Source: Brucella cytisi (GTDB lineage: Bacteria > Pseudomonadota > Alphaproteobacteria > Rhizobiales > Rhizobiaceae). Taken from it: a DNA stretch of 64,000 nt. A program made the position numbers and the translations under genes. The notes beneath the pieces were generated by a model that saw only the letters and a list, made by a program, of their open reading frames with translations, was not told the origin of the DNA and did not search any database. Shown one piece after another: positions 21,683 to 31,937 of this stretch; position 1 is the stretch's first letter; each line of letters begins with the position of its first letter. The DNA lies in NCBI GenBank assembly GCA_012103075.1, contig JAAVLQ010000001.1, positions 868,001 through 932,000 of the forward strand. The letters are read 5' to 3'.

Positions 21683-22592
21683 TGTTCGTGCGAATATGCT
21701 GTTTTCGGTCTTTTGCGCTTCTTGCAGTGCCCAATTGCGGAACACTTCCAACTGCGGATTGCGGTCGCGATCCGCATGGGGTGGTTAGCCAGTAACAATT
21801 GCGGCTGTCGTAGCGCAAATTCAACGGATTGATGAGCTGGCCGCTTTCAAGCTCGTCAAGGATCAGGCTTCGGGGGATAAGCGCCGGGCCGTGGCCGCCG
21901 ATCGCGGCGCGAATGACCAGAGAATAATAGCCAAGTTTCAGAATTCGCTCGGGGCGAAATTTGCTGATGTTGTTCGCGATAGCGAAGTCGTTCCAGTAAA
22001 GGGGCGTTTTTAAGTGCTCCAACATCGGAAAGCTGCAAATATCCGCGGGGTCTGATATGCTGCCACGACGCGCAATGAAATGCGGAGAGCCAACCAGCAC
22101 GACATCACGACCGAGAAAAATAGTCCATATGCCATCCGGGCCACTCACCTTCGCCAAATCGGAAGACAACGTCCGCTTCGTCTTCCGTATCGCTAGGTGC
22201 AAATGAACTGAACTGAACGTCTATGTCGGGATGAGCTTCGGCAAACTGCACGAAACGCTGAATAAACCAACGGTCGCCAAGTATTGGCAGAACGTGCAGT
22301 CGCAATGTTGGTTTGTTGGAACGCAGGTGCATGACCCGTGCAGCGGCAGTTTCAAGAGCCCCCAGCGCGACCCGAGCCTGCTCTATGTAAACCGTCCCGG
22401 CCTCGGTCGGCATGAGGCCTTGGCTGGTACGCGAGAAGAGCCCGAGACCGACGGGTCCTCTACACCTTTGAGCTGTTTGCTCACAGCACTTTGCGTCATG
22501 TGAAGAAATTTTGCCGCTTCGGAAATCGTTCCGTGTTGTGCGAGAGCAGCTAATACACGGAGACCCGTGGTCGTTGGTAAATGCTGGCGCAT
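21677..22592 (-). CDS. LysR-family regulator, GcvA-like (frameshifted)
   Basis: About 304 residues in three frames. The HTH start is MRQHLPTTTGLRVLAALAQH, then GTISEAAKFLHMTQSAVSKQ; after a break near 22440 comes TEAGTVYIEQARVALGAL and the effector domain RLHVLPILGDRWFIQRFVQF. A second break near 22160 precedes LVGSPHFIARRGSISDPADI, and a third near 21765 precedes ADRDRNPQLEVFRNWALQEA, the GcvA-type end. It is divergent from the argH-like gene (start 22699) by ~106 bp, so it most likely controls the catabolic operon to its right. Confidence 0.78.
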
Positions 22593-22698
22593 CTTTGATT
22601 CAGCTCCCCTATTCCTTTTTGGACTACCATCCCGGAAATCAATTCAATTGTCCAGTCAACGACCGTTTGCAACTATCCGACCGGTCAGGAGGACAATC

Positions 22699-24113
22699 AT
22701 GAATGAATCTGTAAGGCTTTTGGGGAGCTCGTTTCCGCTCTCCTCCATCCCCGAACTGGTGCGCCTGTCGCGCTCTCCCCAAAACCATTTCAGGCTCGTT
22801 CCAGAAGACCTGCGCTCGTCGATAGCCCACGCCCATGAGTTGGAGCGCGCCGGCATCCTTGATGCAGCCGAAACAGAGAAAATCACTACCACGCTGGAAT
22901 CTATCGGTCAGGACTGGCAGGCCAGCCGCCTCGAACCTACCGAAGATGACGAGGATGTTCATACCTTTTGGAGCGCGTGCTGACGAACCGGCTGGGTGCT
23001 CTCGGCGGAAAATTGCGTGCTGGACGTTCGCGCAACGATCAGGCTGCCAACAATCTCAAGCTTCATCTGCGTCAGATTGCTCGCAAGCTTGTCGCGAGCA
23101 TTGCCTCACTCACTCGGGATGCTCTTGTGGCCCGGGCAAAAGCACACCAGCACACACTGGCGCCCGGTTTTACCCATCTTCAACCCGCACAGCCAGTGAC
23201 GTTCGGACATCAGCTTCTGGCTCATGCGCAGGGATTTTCACGAGATATCGAGCGGATCACTGACTGGCACAAGAGAGCAGGACGGTCGCCGCTGGGAGCT
23301 GCTGCACTTGCTGGGTCGGCCATCGCTTTACATCCAGAGTTATCGGCAGGCGAACTTGGTTATGACGCGTCATGTGAAAACTCAATTGATGCCGTGGGCA
23401 GCCGCGATCATGTCGCCGAATTTCTGTTCGTGACCGCTATGCTCGGTGTCAATCTTTCCCGTCTGGCAGAAGAGATTTTCCTGTGGTCTTCCAAGCAGTT
23501 TCGTTGGATAGAGCTGGATGACGGTTACGCTACCGGCTCGTCCATCATGCCGCAGAAGAAGAATGCCGATATTGCAGAGCTGACTCGCGGTCGCTCAGCA
23601 CGTCTGATCGCGTCGCTGAACGGAATGCTGATCGCTCTCAAGGGCCTGCCTTTCGCTTATAACCGCGATCTCAGCGAAGACAAATGGGCATGCTTCGAGG
23701 CGATTGATACGCTTGAACTCGTGCTGCCAGCAATGGCGGGCATGATCGCAACGATGAAGGTCGATACGAAGCGGTTGAGAGAACAATCCTTTGAAGGTTT
23801 CACTCTTGCGACGGAAGTGGCCGACTGGTTGTCGCGGCAGGGGATTCCGTTTAGCGAAGCACATGAAATTACCGGTGCTCTTGTGCGCTATTGTGAGGAA
23901 AAAAAACAATCGGCTTGGAAGACCTTTCGGATGGCGATCTGTCTGCCGTTGATGAGCGTTTGAAGGCCGATGTCCTCACGCACCTCTCGCCCGAAGCTGC
24001 GGTTGCGGCCCGCACGGGATATGGCGGCACCGCGCCAGAACGAGTGGGGAGAGCAGATTGAGCGGCTGCAACTCCTCCTCCAATCGCAACGCCGATGGGC
24101 GGACCAGAACTGA
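22699..24113 (+). CDS. Argininosuccinate lyase-like enzyme, copy 2 (frameshifted)
   Basis: Start ATG at 22699 with AGGAGG at 22687-22692; about 472 residues, the normal ArgH length. Motifs are nearer to true ArgH than copy 1: FLERVLTNRLGALGGKLRAG then RSRNDQAANNLKLHLRQ, THLQPAQPVTFGHQLLAHAQ, and the catalytic loop GSSIMPQKKNADIAEL, where Ala replaces the usual Pro after KKN. Breaks near 22968, 23910 and 24050; the end is a GYGGTAPERV..EQIERL tail. It is followed by a binding protein and a polar amino acid ABC importer, not by argG. I infer an elimination on an imported N-succinyl-type amino acid or guanidino compound, releasing fumarate. Confidence 0.83.
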
Positions 24114-24217
24114 GCGCATTCGGGAACAGCAAGAACGCGTGACGGATCATCCGTCACGCGCCAATCAATACCGGTGAAACACGCCGGAAGCACCGGGCCA
24201 AAAATGGGAGAACAATC

Positions 24218-25068
24218 ATGGGGACAACGCATACCTTGAAAGCACTCGGCTGCGGTATCGCAATTGCATATGTTGCTGGCGTCAGTGCCGCTTCAGCAGC
24301 CGGAGGTGATCTTCCCGACCGCGTTAAGAGCGCAGGTAAAATCATCGTTGGGATAGAGACCACCTATCCGCCGATGGGTTACAAGAACCCGGTCACTAAT
24401 GAGCGCGTCGGTTTCAACGTCGATCTTGTCAACAGCCTTGCCAAGGAGATGAAGCTTGAAGTCGAATGGCAGGAGATGAGCTTCGAGCAGCTTATGACGT
24501 CACTGACCAGCAAGCGCATCGACATGATCGGCACTGCTATCAGCGATTATCCGTCGCGTCGCGACAAGCTCACCTTCGTCGATTATCTGCGCTCCGGCGC
24601 ACAGCCATTCACGCTTGCTGCCAAGAGCGGCGATATCAAGAGCGAGAGCGATCTGTGTGGGAAAAAGGTCGGGGCACCACGCACCACAAGCTACTATCCA
24701 GAAACGCAGAAATGGAGCGAGGCCAACTGTGTTGGAAGCGGCAAACCGGCAATTACAGTCAATGGAACCGCGGGAGCTACCGCAACACGTCTTGATCTGA
24801 AACAGGGGCGACTCGATGCTGCGGTGCTTGGACCTGAATATGTGGCCTACCTTATGAAGGACGAACCGGGCGTCTATGCACTGGCCGGAAATCCGCTGAT
24901 GGAAAGTCTGTTTGGGCTCGCCTTCGACAAGAACGAAACCGGCCTTCGCGATGGCGTGGCTGAAGCAGTTCAGAGTCTCATAAAGGATGGGACCTATGCG
25001 CAAATCCTGAAAAATATGGACTTGAGCGCCGGGCCGTCACCGAAGTGGCAATCGACGCAGGAAAATGA
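24218..25068 (+). CDS. Polar amino acid ABC transporter binding protein (3' frameshift)
   Basis: Family 3 periplasmic binding protein (HisJ/FliY type), about 283 residues. Signal peptide MGTTHTLKALGCGIAIAYVA ending SAASAAGG; mature core VKSAGKIIVGIETTYPPMGY, GFNVDLVNSLAKEMKL, KRIDMIGTAISDYPSRRDKL. The apparent frame runs through into the next gene, but with one G removed from the GGG near 25031 it ends AVTEVAIDAGK at the TGA at 25066-25068, overlapping the next ATG (ATGA). A similar second binding protein lies at 27820, so this importer may serve two related ligands. Confidence 0.85.
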
Positions 25069-26107
25069 GTATGTCAATGGTGGAAACTCTTCCAGTCGAT
25101 ACCATGCGTGCCGTCGAACTCTTGTGCAACGGGAATCCGGATATCCTGAAGCTCGGTCAGGTGGCCGCACCCGCACTTACACCGGGAAGTGTGATGATCG
25201 AGGTGTATGCCACCGCGCTCAATCACGCCGATCTGTTGCAGCGCCGGGGAACTTATGGCGGGGGCATTTCGCTCCCGACCATTCTCGGCATCGAATGCTC
25301 GGGCGTCATTGTGGACATCGCATCCGACGTCAAAGGCTGGAATATCGGCGATAGAGTTTGCGCTCTGATCAACGGCGGGGGTATGCCGAGAGGGTTTGTG
25401 TCCCCGCTGGTCTGGTCCTTCCGGTTCCTGCGAGTATCGACACGGTCACGGCGGCGGCCTTGCCTGAGGCGGCTTGTACGGTATGGTCCAATGTGATCGA
25501 TATCGCCCGGTTTACGCCGGGTGATACGCTTCTCGTTCATGGTGGGGCGGGGGTATTGGTAGTTTCGCCATTCAGGTGGGCAGAGTGCGTGGCGCACGTA
25601 TCTTTGCAACGGCGGGTGGCCACAAAAATGGAATACTGTCGGAGTATTGGGGCAGACCGTCCCATCGACTACAGGAACGAAGACTTCGTTTCGGTCATCA
25701 TGGACGAAACCGGCCGTCGCGGCGCAGATGTTATTCTCGACAATATGGGTGGTCTCTATCTCAACCGGAACATCGACGCGATGGCTCATGACGGGCGTAT
25801 CGTCATGATCGGTCTTCAGGGAGGCCGTGAAGCCAAAATTCATCTCGGCAAGATGATGGGCAAGCGCGGCTCGCTTTTCACCACCTCGTTGCGGGACCGA
25901 CCTGTCGAGGACAAGGCGCGTATCGTGTCAGGCGTCCTCAAGGATATCTGGCCTGATATCGAAACCGGGCGGATCCACCCCATGATCGATCGGGAATTTC
26001 CTCTTTCGGATGCAGCAGGTGCACACAGCTACATGGAAAGCGGCCAGCATGTTGGAAAGATCATTCTCAGGGTTAGGGGCGACGCCGACCGGAATGCGAA
26101 AGGTTAA
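25065..26107 (+). CDS. NADPH:quinone oxidoreductase-like MDR protein (frameshifted)
   Basis: Zinc-free medium-chain dehydrogenase of the QOR/PIG3 type, about 348 residues. The N-terminal catalytic domain shows ALNHADLLQRRGTYGGG and ILGIECSGVIVD. The Rossmann loop should read HGGAGGIGSFAIQVGRVRGA; two compensating breaks at ~25550 and ~25630 hide it, and another is near 25385. The C-terminal part continues GADRPIDYRNEDF, RRGADVILDNMGG, GRIHPMIDREFPLSDAAGAH. The family reduces quinones or reactive enones. An enzyme between a binding protein and its permease is unusual and suggests that it acts on the imported compound or a breakdown product. Confidence 0.82.
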
Positions 26108-26113
26108 ACAACA

Positions 26114-26959
26114 ATGACTGATAACGTCTATCAAATCAGCCATCTCGTGCATGTACCGCGACGCCATTATGGCCGTCTCTTCGCGGCTGCGGTCGTGGTT
26201 CTCGCGCTTGCCGCAATCATCCATGCATTTGCTGTCGGGCAGATCGAGTGGAACTATGTGGGAGAATTTCTCACCGTTCCGGCCATCATGACCGGGTTAG
26301 TGAACACCATTATTATGTCAGTTCTGGCCATGGCGCTGGGCATAGCACTCGGAATTGTGTTTGCCGTGATGCGCTTGTCGGATAATCCGGTACTTTCCTA
26401 TGTCTCCATCGGCTATGTCTGGTTCTTCCGGGCAGTCCCAGCGCTTCTGCAACTGTTGTTGTGGTTTAATCTGGCACTGGTTTTTCCTACTATGGGCATA
26501 CCGGGGGTCTTTTCGGTCTCGACTGTTGAAATCATGACGCCTTTTGTGGCAACGCTCCTCGGCTTGGGCATCCAACAGGGGGCATTTACCGCCGAAGTCG
26601 TCCGCGCTGGGCTTCTTTCCGTCGACAAGGGTCAATATGAGGCCGCCCAGACCATCGGCATGACACGCCTGAAATTGCTGCGCCGGATCATTATGCCACA
26701 AGCCATGCGTGTCATTGTGCCGCCGGTGGGGAATGAGTTCATCGGTATGGTGAAGCTCACTTCGCTGGCCAGCGTGATCCAGTACGCGGAAATCCTGCAC
26801 AGCGCCCAGAACATCTACTACGCGAATTCTCGCGTCGTAGAACTCCTGATCGTCGCAGCATTCTGGTACCTGATCGTCGTGACCATCCTCAGTCTCATTC
26901 AGGGGCGTATCGAAAAATACTTCTCGAAGGGCGTCATGTCGCCGGGTGAATCGAAGTGA
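26114..26959 (+). CDS. Polar amino acid ABC transporter permease (HisM/GlnP type)
   Basis: Intact 281-residue inner-membrane permease. The N terminus is cytoplasmic up to ~25, with the first helix [19 protein letters not shown] and the family start [20 protein letters not shown]. The amino-acid permease hallmark [20 protein letters not shown] is followed by [20 protein letters not shown], the coupling helix that contacts the ATPase. A single permease suggests a homodimer. It starts 6 bp after the oxidoreductase and is followed 14 bp later by the ATPase. Confidence 0.93.
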   Translation: MTDNVYQISHLVHVPRRHYGRLFAAAVVVLALAAIIHAFAVGQIEWNYVGEFLTVPAIMTGLVNTIIMSVLAMALGIALGIVFAVMRLSDNPVLSYVSIGYVWFFRAVPALLQLLLWFNLALVFPTMGIPGVFSVSTVEIMTPFVATLLGLGIQQGAFTAEVVRAGLLSVDKGQYEAAQTIGMTRLKLLRRIIMPQAMRVIVPPVGNEFIGMVKLTSLASVIQYAEILHSAQNIYYANSRVVELLIVAAFWYLIVVTILSLIQGRIEKYFSKGVMSPGESK

Positions 26960-26973
26960 TGGAGGCGATAGAC

Positions 26974-27789
26974 ATGGCGAATACTGTTTCAACTGACGGC
27001 AAGGAACAAAATCTCTCTTCTCAGGGGCCGCTGGTCGTTGCCGCGGATGTTCGAAAGAAATTCGGCACGCTTGAAGTTCTGAAAGGAGTGAGTCTTCAGA
27101 TCATCAAGGGCGAAGTGCTTTGCATTATCGGTCCTTCGGGGTCCGGCAAGAGCACGTTCCTGCGTTGCATAAATCAGCTCGAACATATGAATGGCGGTGC
27201 AATCTGGGTCGATGGTGAGTTGATCGGCTATCGTCGCGAAGGCAATCACCTGCATGAACTGAGCGATGCCGAAGTCGCCCGCCAACGGCGCTCCATAGGT
27301 ATGGTGTTTCAGCGCTTCAACCTTTTCCCTCATCTGACGGTGACAGAGAACATCATCGAGGGACCAGTACAGGTGCTGCGTGAGAAACCTGATGCCGCCA
27401 GAAAACGTGCTCATGCACTTCTCGAACGGGTCGGCCTTTACGAGAAGCGTGATGCCTATCCAGCCCAGCTGTCAGGTGGCCAGCAACAGCGCGTCGCCAT
27501 CGCACGCGCGCTTGCCATGCAACCGACGCTGCTGCTGTTCGATGAACCGACTTCGGCACTCGATCCAGAACTCGTCGGGGAAGTTCTGCGTGTCATGAGC
27601 GATCTGGCACAAAGCGGTATGACCATGATCGTCGTAACCCATGAGCTTGGCTTTGCCCGTGAAGTTGCTGACCGCGTCGCCTTCATGGATCAGGGCGAAA
27701 TTATCGAGATCGGTTCGCCTGAACAGGTTCTTGCAAACCCGCAGCAGTTGCGAACGCAAAACTTCATCAAAGCCGTGCACAAGAAGTAA
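26974..27789 (+). CDS. Polar amino acid ABC transporter ATP-binding protein (GlnQ/HisP type)
   Basis: Intact, about 271 residues. The start at 26974 ([12 protein letters not shown]) has GGAGG at 26961-26965; the earlier ATG at 26959 overlaps the permease stop but has no site. Walker [11 protein letters not shown]-loop [12 protein letters not shown], signature [14 protein letters not shown], Walker [16 protein letters not shown]-loop [20 protein letters not shown]. The FNLFPH and ELGFARE segments are diagnostic for the polar amino acid group. It powers the single permease gene upstream. Confidence 0.95.
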   Translation: MANTVSTDGKEQNLSSQGPLVVAADVRKKFGTLEVLKGVSLQIIKGEVLCIIGPSGSGKSTFLRCINQLEHMNGGAIWVDGELIGYRREGNHLHELSDAEVARQRRSIGMVFQRFNLFPHLTVTENIIEGPVQVLREKPDAARKRAHALLERVGLYEKRDAYPAQLSGGQQQRVAIARALAMQPTLLLFDEPTSALDPELVGEVLRVMSDLAQSGMTMIVVTHELGFAREVADRVAFMDQGEIIEIGSPEQVLANPQQLRTQNFIKAVHKK

Positions 27790-27819
27790 CACCGAACTCA
27801 TAAGAAAGGGGATAAGGAC

Positions 27820-28656
27820 ATGATCGAGAGCAAGTTAATACTTTCCGTTCTCGCCTTGACGGCAGTAAGCCACGCCGCGTCGGGGCAGGAGCTGCCTGAA
27901 CGCATCGCGGCAAAGAAAGAAATCGTCATTGCCAATGTTCCGAACTATCCGCCACTCGAATTCAAGGATCCGAAAACAGGTGCCCTGACAGGTCTTGATA
28001 TCGATCTGGGCAATGCCATTGGTGCAAAACTCGGCGTCGCCGTCAAATGGGAAGAGATCAGTTTCGAGCAGATGGTCAGTGCGCTCAATACCGGGCGCGC
28101 AGATATGATCATCTCCGGTATGACAGATATGCCGGGACGTCGCGAAACACTGGATTTCGTCGATTACCTTGCTTCTGGTGCCCAGTTCTACACCACCGCC
28201 GACCGGGCGGAGCAATACAAGACACCGGCAGATTTCTGCGGCAAGACAGTCGGAGCCAGCCGCCGCACTTCATTCCCTAAGGAAATGGAAGCCCGGAGCA
28301 AGGAAACTTGTGAAAAGAACGGGAAGCCAGCTCTGAAGATCGTTGGCACGGAAGGGTCGGCCGATGCCCGTACCCAACTACGTCAGAAACGTCTCGACGC
28401 AGCCGTACAGGGAAGCGAAACGCTCCCGTATCTTCTGAATCTGGAGCCGGATACTTACGCCATCGTCGGCGAGCCATTCACCACCGTGCATCAGGGGATT
28501 GCCATCAGCAAGAAGGACGAGCAGCTGCGCGATCTCATTGCCAAGGCACTCAAGGACATGATTGCCGACGGTTCCTACGACGCAGTTCTCAAGAAATGGG
28601 CACTGCAGTCTGCCGGCGTCAAGACGGTCAAGATCAATGAAGAGCCGCTGAAATAG
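27820..28656 (+). CDS. Second polar amino acid ABC binding protein
   Basis: Intact 278-residue family 3 binding protein. Signal peptide MIESKLILSVLALTAVSHAA with cleavage near GQELPER; mature domain KEIVIANVPNYPPLEFKDPK, GLDIDLGNAIGAKLGV, GRADMIISGMTDMPGRRETL, and VGASRRTSFPKEM. It is clearly a paralogue of the product of 24218-25068, sharing the ADMI/IDMI..S..(D/Y)xxxRR and PxxC pattern around CGKTVGA. AAGAAAGGGG precedes the start. It probably delivers a related ligand to the same permease. Confidence 0.93.
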   Translation: MIESKLILSVLALTAVSHAASGQELPERIAAKKEIVIANVPNYPPLEFKDPKTGALTGLDIDLGNAIGAKLGVAVKWEEISFEQMVSALNTGRADMIISGMTDMPGRRETLDFVDYLASGAQFYTTADRAEQYKTPADFCGKTVGASRRTSFPKEMEARSKETCEKNGKPALKIVGTEGSADARTQLRQKRLDAAVQGSETLPYLLNLEPDTYAIVGEPFTTVHQGIAISKKDEQLRDLIAKALKDMIADGSYDAVLKKWALQSAGVKTVKINEEPLK

Positions 28657-28761
28657 CTAGCGGGACCGGAAGCGGCCTGCACAAATCAACAGCGAGAACG
28701 TCACAGGGTGGTTCCGCTTCAACGCGGTGCCGTCCCGTGAAAATTTGCGAAAATTGCGGAG

Positions 28762-29654
28762 GTGAAGGTGGAGGATTTAGGTGTAAGAGGACGTTGTCCC
28801 GGTTCGCCGAAGTGGCCGTCCGGCAAGCGTTCGGCGGTGGCACTTGCCTTCGATCTTGATGGTCCGACCGGTGGCGCTATGCTCGATGGCAGCCTGTTAG
28901 ACAATCTGCGCTACTTTACCGAAGGATCCTATGGGCCATGGCGGGCCTTGCCGCGCTTACTGGGTCTGTTGGCCGAATACGATCTGGTTGCCACGTTCTT
29001 CACCCCCACATGGGTAGTGGAACAGTGGCCCGAGCGCTGCGAGGCGATCCTGAAAGCTGGTCACGAGATGGCTTATCACGGCCATTACCACGAAGTTTTT
29101 ATCGACCGGACGCCCGGAGAACAACTCGCTATCATGCAGCGTTCGGCGCTGGTTTTGAAAGCCGTCTCGGCATCAGACCGGTCGGATTTCGCACGCCATC
29201 CGGCGATTGGAGCCCGCATACCGCGACGATCCTCAAGGAATTCGGTGTTCTCTATTCCAGCTCGATGCGTGGCGATGATCGGCCTTATTTTCATCCGGGT
29301 CCGGACGGCAAACCGGGATTGGTGGAGATTCCGGGCCGCTGGGACATCGACGATTACACAGCGCTCGCCTACTTCGAGGAGCCGGATTTTCCAACCGGTC
29401 ACGACCGCATAGCGGATTTTCGCGCTGTGGAAGCCAATTGGCGCGCCGAGTTCGAGGGCTTTCACCGTCATGGTTTGTGCTGGACGACAATCCTGCACCC
29501 GAAAGTTTCGGCGAAACTGGGCAGGCTCAGCATTATAAAGGGCCTGTTCGAGGCAATCCGCGCCCATGACGATGTCTGGATCGCGCGGGGCCGAGACATC
29601 GCTCAATGGTGGATAGACCAAAATGCACCATACGGTGAAGGAGAAGCACGATGA
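28762..29654 (+). CDS. Polysaccharide deacetylase-fold hydrolase 1 (PuuE/allantoinase-like, frameshifted)
   Basis: NodB-homology hydrolase of about 297 residues, starting at the GTG at 28762 (GGAGGTG context). It has SAVALAFDLDGPTGG (metal Asp pair), ATFFTPTWVVEQWPERCEAI, AGHEMAYHGHYHE (metal His pair) and, after a break near 29160, GIRPVGFRTPSGDWSPHT and YSSSMRGDDRPYF. The group includes PuuE-type allantoinases and amide/imide hydrolases that act on small molecules rather than polysaccharide. It sits in a small-molecule catabolic operon, with ATGA overlap to the second copy. Confidence 0.83.
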
Positions 29655-30535
29655 TCCCGACCTTCCCGTGGCCGCACGGCAAGCGTTGTGCCGTAGCGGT
29701 TACCGTATTGTTTGATGACGGGCTCGATGCCATAGCCCGCGCGCCCGATCTCGCAGAACGGGCCAAGAGTTTCTCTGTCTGGGAATATGGCGCGGCGCGC
29801 GGTGTTGACCGCCTGTGCACGCTTTTCGATGATCTTGGTGTGAAGACCACATGGTTCGTTCCGGGTGAAGTTGCAATCAAGAATTGTGACGCCGTGGCGA
29901 CCGTGGCCGGAGCCGGTCACGAAATTGCAGCGCGGGGAGTGGGGTTCGAGGATTTTTCCACGCTCGGGCGTCAGGCGCAAAAGAATGTTCTTTTGCGTTC
30001 TGCAGAGATACTCGCTGAAGTGGCAGGACAGCGTCCGAACGGATTCCGCCTGCCGCGAGGTTTATGGCCGCGCCATTTCGATCAGGTGCTGAAAGAGGTA
30101 GGTTTCGACTGGTCAGCTTCACTCAACGGTGACGACGCGCCTTATGTCCATTCTTCGTCTCTGGTTGAGATTCCGGTTCATGTTGAACTTGAGGATCGGC
30201 CTTATTTCCAGTTCAATTTCGCCCCCGCTTTTCCTAAAGGGCTTGGTCGCATCGCCTCCTATGAGGGAGTGTTGCATAACTGGAAGGTGGAATTCGACGC
30301 CTACCACCAATATGGATGCTGTTTTGTGCTGCAAGTGCGGCCCGAAATGATCGGAACACCGGGACGTATTTTCATTCTCGAAGAGCTTCTGCAACACATA
30401 CTTCAACATGACGATGTTTGGCTCGCCACCGGTAGCGAGATTGCCTCTTGGACAGCACAGCAGGCAAGCACGCTCGAAACCGGGCATCCTCTAAACATCT
30501 TCGAACACTATCGTAAGGAACAGGGCCGTGACTGA
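29651..30535 (+). CDS. Polysaccharide deacetylase-fold hydrolase 2
   Basis: Intact 294-residue NodB-fold protein, paralogous to the preceding gene. Key parts: RCAVAVTVLFDDGLDAIARA, VKTTWFVPGEVAIKN, AGHEIAARGVGFEDF, NGFRLPRGLWPRHFD, and SASLNGDDAPYVH. In the first motif the usual Asp-Xaa-Asp is FDDG. In the His motif HxxxH is replaced by HEIAARGVGF, so one metal ligand of the canonical set is missing. The two proteins may form a heteromer or the second may use a changed site. It overlaps both neighbours (ATGA at 29651-29654; its end overlaps the PrpD gene by 8 bp). Confidence 0.85.
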   Translation: MIPTFPWPHGKRCAVAVTVLFDDGLDAIARAPDLAERAKSFSVWEYGAARGVDRLCTLFDDLGVKTTWFVPGEVAIKNCDAVATVAGAGHEIAARGVGFEDFSTLGRQAQKNVLLRSAEILAEVAGQRPNGFRLPRGLWPRHFDQVLKEVGFDWSASLNGDDAPYVHSSSLVEIPVHVELEDRPYFQFNFAPAFPKGLGRIASYEGVLHNWKVEFDAYHQYGCCFVLQVRPEMIGTPGRIFILEELLQHILQHDDVWLATGSEIASWTAQQASTLETGHPLNIFEHYRKEQGRD

Positions 30536-31908
30536 CCACCCGTCCGTAACGCTGGCGCGGAATGTCGCGGCTATGCGCTTTGCCGACTTTCCGGCAGCGA
30601 CGATTCATAAGGCAAAAATCCATATCCTCGATACGCTGGGAGCGGCCATCGCAGGTATCACTTCCCTTGAGACGCAGACGGTATTGCAAGCCTTTGGTCT
30701 CGCCCACAACGGCGGAACCGGTCAAGCGCCGGTCTGGGGCACGACGCTGATGGTCGACAGCCGTACGGCTAGCTTTATCAATGGTGTCGCCGCACACGCA
30801 TTTGAACTCGATGACAGTGGTGGCTGCGACCATTCAGGCGCTGTCGTGATGCCTGCGGTAATAGCAGCATTAGGTGAGGTTCGCGATACAGTCACAGGGC
30901 AGGATTTTCTGACCGCAGTTCTCGCTGGATACGAGGTGGGGCGACGAATGTTGGAAGCTAGCGGCGGTTACGAAAGTCACAACGAACTGGGCTGGCATTC
31001 CACCGGCACATGCGGGGCTTTCGCTGCCGCCGCTGCCACGAGCACACTTTTCGGTCTTGGTGCCGACCGGCATGCGTCGGCATTGGGCATCGCCGGTTCG
31101 TATGCAGGTGGCACGTGGGCGTTCATCCACGATGGTAGCCAGACCAAGAAACTGCATGCTGGTCGTGCTGCTGAAGGCGGCTTTATCGCTGCAAAGCTTG
31201 CTGCCTCCGGGTTCGGTGGTCCGCTTTCGGTACTGGATGCCACAGGTTGGGGTAATTTCTTTACGACCTTCTGTTGTAGCGAAGCCCGGGCCGGATCTGC
31301 TTAACGCTGATTTCGGACAGTTCTGGCGTGTCAACCGTTGCTCCATAAAGCCCTATGCAACATGCCGTGGCACCCATTCGGCTATCGACGCTATCGATAA
31401 GATTCTGACCAAACGCGGTATTGCGTCGCAGGAAATCGCTCGTATCGACGTGACGATGAGTGAGTTTCAGGCAGGCATGTGCGGTGGCAAGAACATAGCC
31501 AGCCGCTCCGACGCGCAGATGAGCGGCTTATGCGGTTGCTGCACGGCTCCAATATGGCAAGGTCGGGCTCGATGAACTCGAAAAGGAGGCATGGTCTGCC
31601 CCAGTAATAGAACAGTGGCTTGCACTCACCAATGTCGGAATTAATTCTGCCGTGGCTGCCAACGCAGAACCCACAATCGCGGTAACGCTGCAGGATGGTC
31701 GTATGTTCAGCGAGACGGTTGAGTTTCCATTGGGGGCATGGCCAATCCGATGAGCGACACTGCGGTCATGGCCAAATTCGAGGTGCTTGCCGGACGTGTT
31801 TTGCCAGAGGTGCGTTGCCGCGAGCTTTGCGATTTCGTCATGAACCTCGACGTGGTTCCCGATGCTCGACAGCTGCCTGCCCTTCTCGCCTTGCCCACGG
31901 GATCCTGA
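30528..31908 (+). CDS. MmgE/PrpD family protein (frameshifted)
   Basis: About 460 residues. Family features: HKAKIHILDTLGAAIAGI near residue 25, NGVAAHAFELDDSGGCDHSG, the H..(L)GWHSTGTCGAFAAAAA block and SLDGSQTKKLHAGRAAEGGF-like segment (HDGSQTKKLHAGRAAEGGF). Breaks near 31290, 31525 and 31735; the C-terminal half gives RCSIKPYATCRGTHSAIDAI and ends LPALLALPTGS at 31908. The family contains 2-methylcitrate dehydratase, cis-aconitate decarboxylase and iminodisuccinate epimerase. Beside an argininosuccinate-lyase-like enzyme the epimerase-type role is the most attractive reading, but it is inference. Confidence 0.83.
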
Positions 31909-31937
31909 CCCCGTCTGCGCCATTCTTCAGACAAGAG

